Shown here in pieces: positions 10,654 to 15,767 of a DNA stretch of 15,767 nt. A program made the translations under genes and the position numbers. Origin of the DNA: Cyclospora cayetanensis (taxonomy: Eukaryota; Apicomplexa; Conoidasida; Eucoccidiorida; Eimeriidae). Below the pieces are notes generated by a model. It was not told where the DNA came from and made no database searches. It saw only the letters and a list, made by a program, of their open reading frames with translations. The DNA is taken from NCBI RefSeq assembly GCF_002999335.1, contig NW_020312300.1, positions 1 through 15,767 of the forward strand. Direction: 5' to 3'. Positions within the stretch are counted from its first letter, which is position 1; each line of letters starts with the position of its first letter.

Positions 10654-10958
10654 GTACTCGGTATTTGGATGCTTCGGAGTCACGTCATTCGTAAAAGGAA
10701 AATGGTACCTGTAGGGCAACAAGTCATGCAAGGACAAAAGGACGGTCTGTTTTCCCTTCCTCTTGAGAGAAGTTTTTCTATTGGGCCTCAATTTGCCACA
10801 TAGTAGTAAACTGCACATCGCACACACTGTTTCATTAGTTTATGGAATGAAACGCAGGGGAAAGCACAAGGATGCAATTTCATCGATTAACTCAAAGCAA
10901 ACTCATTACCTGGCAGTACCTTTAGCAAGAGTACATATTTAACAACTCTCGTTTTGTG
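10654..10958 (+). other. DRC4 5' flank; presumed promoter and leader
   Basis: This is the gap between the upstream exon-like cluster and the first DRC4 ATG at 10959. No TATA-like, CCAAT or other defined promoter element stands out. The DRC4 frame is open leftward from the ATG to a TAG at 10923-10925. That TAG also reads as a splice acceptor (gtacctttag), so the first recognised exon could begin at 10926 and be preceded by another exon. Confidence 0.35.
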
Positions 10959-13674
10959 ATGCTCGAACTGTTTGGGGGAGCAGAACCATATGAATCAGAG
11001 CGACTCCTCATGCTTCAACAATTACGCAAGAGAGCAGAGGAGGAACTGGGCAGGCTACGAGAAGTGCTCCATAACACAAGGCACAGTTGGGTAAAACTGC
11101 AGCTTGAAGAGGTGCGTTGGCCACCTCTGCTATTAGTATTAATTTCATGCTTTGTTGGGCGTATTGTGGCAAGCTCACTTTGCTGGGCCACATCAAGGCA
11201 CAGTCTTTTGTAGCCGAGGGCCTTGCCGTATGCAGGCAATGCTTTCGAGAATCCGAGCTGCAGCAAAGGAGAGCTATGATTTGCTGAAGCTTAGTATGAA
11301 GAAAGAAGAGGAAGAAGCAACAGAGGAGGGGGCAGCGCGGATGGTAGAGATCGCTACGTGCGACCAGCGCATGCATGTTCTAGAAGTACAAGAAGCACTG
11401 GAGCTGCAGGAACACCTTGCTTCCACGCAGCAATTGTTGGCTGCAGCAGACAAACAGTTTCAGAGCGCTCTGACTGCAGCACTCACAGAGAGCAACGATT
11501 TTAGGGGATTCACGTGGAGAGAGGCTGAGGAGATCAAACACGAGGTAGAGGCCCTGAGAAGGAGCCTGGATCAAGTATGCTGGCCAGTGGAGAATATTCA
11601 GGACCGCCGCTTGTAGTTCTCACTGTATGGCCCTATCAGGAAGCATCACTGCCAAACCAGCCATTGGAGCTGCCTCACTGAACACTATGGAATATCATAG
11701 ACACGCTCTAATCTATCGATTTACAGTGGCCGGCGGATTCCCAGTATTACAATTGTGCCGTAATGTGAGCCCACTCACACTGTACCAATGTCTGCTTGTA
11801 GATTCGGTGTAGTGTGCTGCAAGTGACACGCTGCAGCACCTGACCAAGATTCGAGAAACATTTCAGAATAACACGGAAGATCTGGAGCAACAGTGCAATG
11901 CCGAACTATGGGTATATCACGCTATGTACTCTGGCACTTATTAATAACACAAATGTCAAAGCCCCTAGTGAAAATTCTCAATCGTGACAGCAGGCCTGCG
12001 CTTATTCCACATACCATGGTGAACTATTATAAACGCAAACCCTTTTTTGACCTTTCCACTGAGGCGGCAAAAGCCGGGATCCAGTTACGCTTCTGCCGGC
12101 GTGCAATAATTATCCATACTGCGGAGCAGGGACAGTGAAATTGTATTCGGATTCGAGGATTGAGTGTCATGAGAATTTGGTGTATTTAGAAACTTGGAGA
12201 CTCGCTGGACCTACGTGGAAACGTGGCAATTCATGAAGTGGAGGAGCAAAAGTCCCTCCACATAAATATGCTGAAGGCATTTAATGATGAAGCAATCAGC
12301 AAGCTTAAGAGTAAGCATGTGCTTTTACGCACTGTGTTCACCCCAAAATGTGCTTTTGTCGCGAAATTATCTTTCTAGTACCTAACGATATGAACAACGA
12401 AGCCGTGCTTGTTGTGCGGTGCCTCTACCAGCATACTATCAAGGCATTGCACGAGATAATCTGCAGCTTGTCAAGAAGCTACGCGATGAAAATGGAGCGA
12501 CAGCGGCTAACAACAAACGACTTAAGAAGGAAATCGATGAGACGTCACTTCAGAGTGCGCAAATTCGGAAGCCACTGCAAGACCAGGAAGCCCTTAGGTG
12601 TGCCTGTCATTCTCGAAGATTTCTTACTGCCCCGGTACCTGTTGGGTCCTGATATGGACAGTGTACGTGCCCGTAGGAGCACTGCCTAATTTGGCTGCGC
12701 CCAGCTTTCCTCTCGTGCGATGAGCCTTTTGTGGGTCACCAGATACCCTAGTGCTTCCTCGGTGCTCACGTCCTTGGTTAACTTCAGACACGCTATTATG
12801 TATATTCCACTGCATTTATATTTCCGAACTAAACGTGTAAGCATTTGGAGTACTTCTACCTCCTAAGAGGAACCGAGGCCGAACACATGTTTCCCGTGCT
12901 GGTGTGAATTAACATAAATACTACAGGGCGCGCCTCAAGGTCCAGCTTCGCTTTATTGAAAACGACAAATTGGTCCTTCGTAATCTGAGGAGAAGAAACC
13001 AACAGGTATTGAATCTACTGGAGAACGTAGAACTGACATCAGTGGACTTCAGCTAGATCTTCATTCGGCAATTCAGCAGATCAGGAAAGCAGGCTTAACT
13101 ACTGCTCATGGTAAGACAGAATTGCACCGTGCATGCTTTACAGATAAAAAGGCAGATTGAGAATGCCCGCATGGAAGTACGGAGCTTAGAATATCAAACA
13201 AAAGAAACTAACCGCACCATTGGGAAATTGCAGGAAGAAATCTCGCACATTCGTCACAGTGGTGGCGGGTTACCAGCAGTCAAAGGAATATTGATGCATC
13301 TATCCATGAAAGAGGCTCTTGAAAAGCTGGAATCAAGCTTGCATGTAATAGAGTATGCAAAGCAGAGCTGCGAAGGCTCTGCAGAACCCACGGGGGGCCT
13401 GGTCAGGGATGCTATCATGAACTACAACTGGTGCAAAAGTAGTTTGCACAAGAAGCTGACAAAAAGTACTGCCGCATACAGCAACTTGGTAGCTTCTATG
13501 CGCTCATGTCTTAACGGCCTCTACGTGCCATGTCCTTCTCTCGATACGGACGGGGTGGAGCTTGAGGAGTCGTCGCCCGCTACAATTCAACATGAGACGA
13601 AATCATCACCAGCAAGCCTATGCCCACCTGGATCGACCGAAGAAGCTCCTAGACTGCTCAATGCATCGCACTGA
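10959..13674 (+). CDS. DRC4: DRC4/GAS8, dynein regulatory complex subunit 4 (seven exons)
   Basis: DRC4 (GAS8; Chlamydomonas PF2) is a coiled-coil scaffold of the nexin-dynein regulatory complex on outer-doublet microtubules of motile flagella. It works with DRC1 and DRC2 to coordinate dynein. Exons: 10959-11111, 11236-11574, 11813-11911, 12190-12310, 12432-12597, 12927-13005 and 13144-13674. All six introns are GT-AG (121-329 nt; phases 0,0,0,1,2,0). The product is 495 aa against 478 in human GAS8. Exon 3 may instead start at 11837 (487 aa). Family resemblance, from memory: the Trp near residue 44 followed by a LQLEE segment; LDLRGNVAIHEVEEQK in exon 4, like the family's LDLRRKTELHEVEERK; a YY pair across the exon 4/5 junction followed by DNLQLVKKL; ENDKLVL in exon 6; and a C-terminal PSLDTDGVELEE, like PLDNVGFKPLE. 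The GAS domain (Pfam) covers roughly residues 230-450. The last 30 residues are Ser/Pro-rich. Spacing from ENDK to the C-terminal motif matches human GAS8 closely. The start is chosen as the first ATG with family-like N-terminal length. Confidence 0.87.
13006..13143 (+). other. DRC4 intron 6, containing exon-like coding potential
   Basis: This is the 138-nt intron between CAG|GTATTG and ctttacag|ATA. The upstream exon frame stays open into it for 16 codons (VLNLLENVELTSVDFS, then TAG at 13054-13056). A second segment, 13053-13110, follows an acceptor (gacttcag) and precedes a strong donor (CATG|GTAAGA); in one frame it reads LDLHSAIQQIRKAGLTTAH. It is 58 nt long, so including it would break the frame of the last exon. 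Removing the full 138 nt keeps the frame and gives the spacing expected for the family. Confidence 0.6.
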
Positions 13675-14657
13675 GCTTGTACTACCGCCGCGCTTTTAGC
13701 TGCATGATGGAGAGCTAAATGCGAATGATCGCATTGCCATACTGAATGCCTTTCTACACAGACCCATGCCCCTAAAGGCATTATGTTCTTACAATTCCGC
13801 TTACCATGGGGATCCGGTACTGTTGCAGACTTCCAGAGTACAATAATACAGGAAGGATATCCAAACAGAGGGAGATTCCTACGCATCCTTCTGCCCATTC
13901 TCTTCAGCTCCAAATTCCGGGGCCCGACGAGTGTCTGGAACTCTGAGATAAGGGTCAGACCCACCAGTAGCTTGAACATCCATCCATGCAAATGCTAGTC
14001 ACAACAAAAACAGTCTTGATAGACACAAGGCTCTATCGGCAGCTTGCTTTTAGAATTAGCTCCAGCTGGCAGTCTGATGCTGAACCCAAAGTCCCCACAC
14101 ATGATGACGTAGGCCACGCTCAAAAGGATGACCGATGTAGTTCCCAAAGACGTAGTGGGCAACCATGCTAATCCCCATCGTCTACATCCCTTGGGAACCA
14201 CCGAATATCTCCTTGGCATTGAGTGTGTAATGGAATACAGCTAGCTTGCTTCCATACCTGTATTTTCAGCCTGGTGGGCACCTTGTCTTACCCCCGCAGC
14301 AGGTACACGCACTGGTTCATCGCATTTTTATTAATAATAGGGATACAAGCTAAAAGTTTACTGAAGGCTAGGGCAACTAGACAGACTTTTGAGAGGCTGT
14401 CTTCCAGCCTGCCATACGAGGATTTCAAGTCGTAGAATTATATATACTAGCTCAGGTCTTGTATCACTACATGCAGCCTGACGCTTTGCAAACGTGTGAT
14501 GATCTAGAAAGTCGCTCAACACAAACTTCCACACATGCAGGCTTTCAGCTGTTTCCTTTTAGCAATGTGCAAAGACTTAGGCCTGCTGATAATAAAGAGT
14601 ACTCATAACCGCATGCCAAACACGCATGCGAGGTTCATTAGTCGACTAGTCAAAACG
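13675..14657. other. DRC4 3' flank and intergenic region with unresolved open frames
   Basis: No complete gene can be modelled here. On the minus strand one exon-like segment (13805-13942) is listed separately. Between about 14000 and 14219 two minus-strand frames are open at once: one with a hydrophobic run (TTSVILLSVAYVIMCG), one starting MGISMVAHYVFGNYIG. I could not join either to the neighbouring segment with matching phase and good splice sites. No poly(A)-type signal for DRC4 is obvious just after its TGA at 13672-13674. Confidence 0.35.
13805..13942 (-). CDS. isolated exon-like segment, convergent with DRC4
   Basis: On the minus strand a pyrimidine-rich acceptor (cccttatctcag) leads into a 138-nt segment that ends at a strong donor, ATG|GTAAGCG. 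Read in phase 1-1 it encodes a basic peptide including NLELKRMGRRMRRN and YPSCIIVLWK, with no stop. A second frame is also open over its last two thirds and is hydrophobic (ISLCLDILPVLLYSG), so the reading frame is uncertain. It lies inside a longer 134-codon minus-strand ORF (13587-13991) whose low end overlaps the last DRC4 exon antisense. No family is recognised. It may be an internal exon of an unmodelled gene converging on DRC4, or chance. Confidence 0.2.
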
Positions 14658-15449
14658 ATGGCCAACACCCCTATGTACTCTAGAGGGAAAAGCATACCAC
14701 GCAATTTTTTTTGCAATCAAGGTGTATATCTTTATTAATTTGGTACTTAGATTTACTAGCCAGCTTCCAAAAGGCGCACCCGTCCGCGATAGTAAAGGGG
14801 AGAAAACGGGGAGGCGAGCAACACAAAGTGAACAGATTGCACTGCAAGTCGTGGCTAGTGTCAAATGCTTACCACACATGCGGTGAATAGAAGAGCCAGT
14901 ACTTGGAAGCTCCACTTTGGTTTGCAGGCAATATAAGACACAGGGACCAGCCGTCTTTACCGAACAGTCTTCACCTGTTTGACGGTCTAGAGGTAGGTAT
15001 TCTCTTGATACGTTTCATCAGTTTCGGCAACGAGATATGTCGTTCTTGGTGGCGTGGTCTGACTTGCAGGCATGCACTACGGGGCCATTGCGCGTGAAGG
15101 GGTGCGAGTATCAATTTGTCTTACCCCTCTGCGTGCGAAGTGGTCATGTTCACTTTCATAAAAAGAAGAAAAATCTTTTGGGGGGAGATTTCGCGTGGGG
15201 CTTGGGGATAGCTTAAGCAGTGACGAGGTTACTCGAAGATGCACATGCGCAGGTTCAGCTCGCATTGAATAACCTTGCGGTGCATCGCCTTGAGGAGGCC
15301 CAACACAGCATGGGATTTGACCAGTAAGCTGCATCCAAAAAAATTGCGTCGTCTTTGCAGGGCCAACGTTTGTGGAGAAAGGCAGCACGACAAAAGAGGA
15401 ACGACCTGCCTTGGATCTGCGGCTCGTGTTGAAATTGCTTTCAGGCCTG
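14658..15449 (+). CDS. 5' part of an unidentified multi-exon gene
   Basis: Exon 1 is 14658-14721, starting at an ATG in good context (aaaacgATGGcc; MANTPMYSRGK), with donor CAAG|GTGTAT in phase 1. The intron is 14722-14927 (206 nt, acceptor ttggtttgcag). Exon 2 is 14928-14992, open only in the matching frame (NIRHRDQPSLPNSLHLFDG), ending GAG|GTAGGT in phase 0. Downstream structure is unresolved. An acceptor at 15069 (gacttgcag) opens a phase-0 frame to TAA 15211-15216. In the same frame after that stop, a segment from about 15221 to a donor CA|GTAAGC at 15324 reads helical and acidic (RLLEDAHAQVQLALNNLAV). A further segment ending CTG|GTATGC at 15450 contains ERPALDLRLVLKLLSGL; an acceptor at 15385 joins it in phase. 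I recognise no family. No signal peptide is seen. The 3' end is not established and may lie outside the window. Confidence 0.4.
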
Positions 15450-15767
15450 GTATGCCCTTTCGCTGATCCCTATTGCAACAATCTCTCGGCAGCTAACTAG
15501 CAGGCGAGGTCAGCACACTTTTGCTTTAGCAGAAGGATATCCCCGGTCCACGCAACTGAAAACTAGGGCTCACAGACTTTTAATGCTGACCTAGCACACG
15601 CGACACTATCGTGCACAAAAGTGAACGCCTGAAACGTTGCAAAGGCAAATGCACAGCCAAGTTTGTAATGACATGAAAATTCTCGATTCCTGATCCCACT
15701 GCACCACGCATCCAAGCAACCGAACTGCTCTCGGATTAAAAATACAGATAAATACTATTTAGTCTTT
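15450..15767. other. right-hand edge, no independent gene seen
   Basis: This follows the last exon-like segment of the gene starting at 14658. Possible acceptors exist, for example gctttagcag before 15532, followed by a short frame to a TGA that would end the protein after about eight residues. Other frames close quickly. Whether this is intron, final exon or 3' untranslated sequence cannot be decided within the window. Confidence 0.3.

Noticed and set aside
11008..11376. 122-codon minus-strand ORF, and an 83-codon one in another frame
   Set aside because: Antisense shadows of DRC4 exons 1-2.
12348..12689. 113-codon plus-strand ORF in another frame over DRC4 exon 5
   Set aside because: The overlapping frame (exon 12432-12597) matches DRC4 with correct phases; this one is a shadow.
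13108..13674. 188-codon single-exon ORF starting MVRQNC
   Set aside because: Its first 12 codons are the end of DRC4 intron 6; the true exon starts at 13144 after the acceptor ctttacag, and family spacing supports the spliced form.
15077..15388. 103-codon minus-strand ORF
   Set aside because: Shadow of the plus-strand exon-like segments at 15070-15323; no motif or splice support.
1..15767. CRISPR array, bacterial operons, ribosome binding sites, phage or insertion sequence
   Set aside because: The telomere and GT-AG introns show a eukaryotic chromosome; no such elements were seen.
1..15767. Assignment to a flowering plant from the telomere type alone
   Set aside because: DRC4 encodes a motile-flagellum component, which flowering plants lack; the TTTAGGG repeat is shared by several algal and alveolate groups.

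Overview
The window is the left end of a eukaryotic linear chromosome. It opens with a terminal telomeric array of CCCTAAA units (1-160, TTTAGGG on the other strand) and passes at once into apparently unique, intron-containing, moderately AT-rich DNA. TTTAGGG telomeres occur in land plants, many green algae, dinoflagellates, chromerids and coccidian apicomplexans. The one gene I can identify encodes a motile-flagellum protein, so the organism makes flagellated cells. Compact genes with introns of about 90-330 nt and no visible transposon or satellite debris make an alveolate (for example a coccidian, whose male gametes are flagellated) or a green alga more likely than a flowering plant. I cannot name the species.

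Layout. 1-160: telomere. 161 to about 7100: a long subtelomeric stretch with no gene I can support, holding only a perfect 31-bp tandem duplication (1295-1356), a perfect 10-bp-arm palindrome (3898-3918) and a pair of opposed ORFs of uncertain meaning (5328-5700). 7148-7733 (+): a weak two-exon gene candidate. 8399-9113 (-): a three-exon gene model with consistent splice phases, product unknown. 10054-10653 (+): open, exon-like segments that I could not join convincingly. 10959-13674 (+): a seven-exon gene whose roughly 495-residue coiled-coil product matches DRC4/GAS8, a core subunit of the nexin-dynein regulatory complex. 13805-13942 (-): an isolated exon-like segment convergent with DRC4. 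14658 to at least 15449 (+): the 5' part of an unidentified multi-exon gene that probably runs toward or past the window edge.

Only DRC4 rests on both exon-intron structure and family resemblance. The other models rest on open frames plus splice-site phasing read by eye. ORFs of 60-120 codons are expected by chance at this base composition, so length alone was never used as evidence. There is no sign of a shared pathway among the neighbours, which is normal for eukaryotic monocistronic genes. I found no convincing new multi-gene system.
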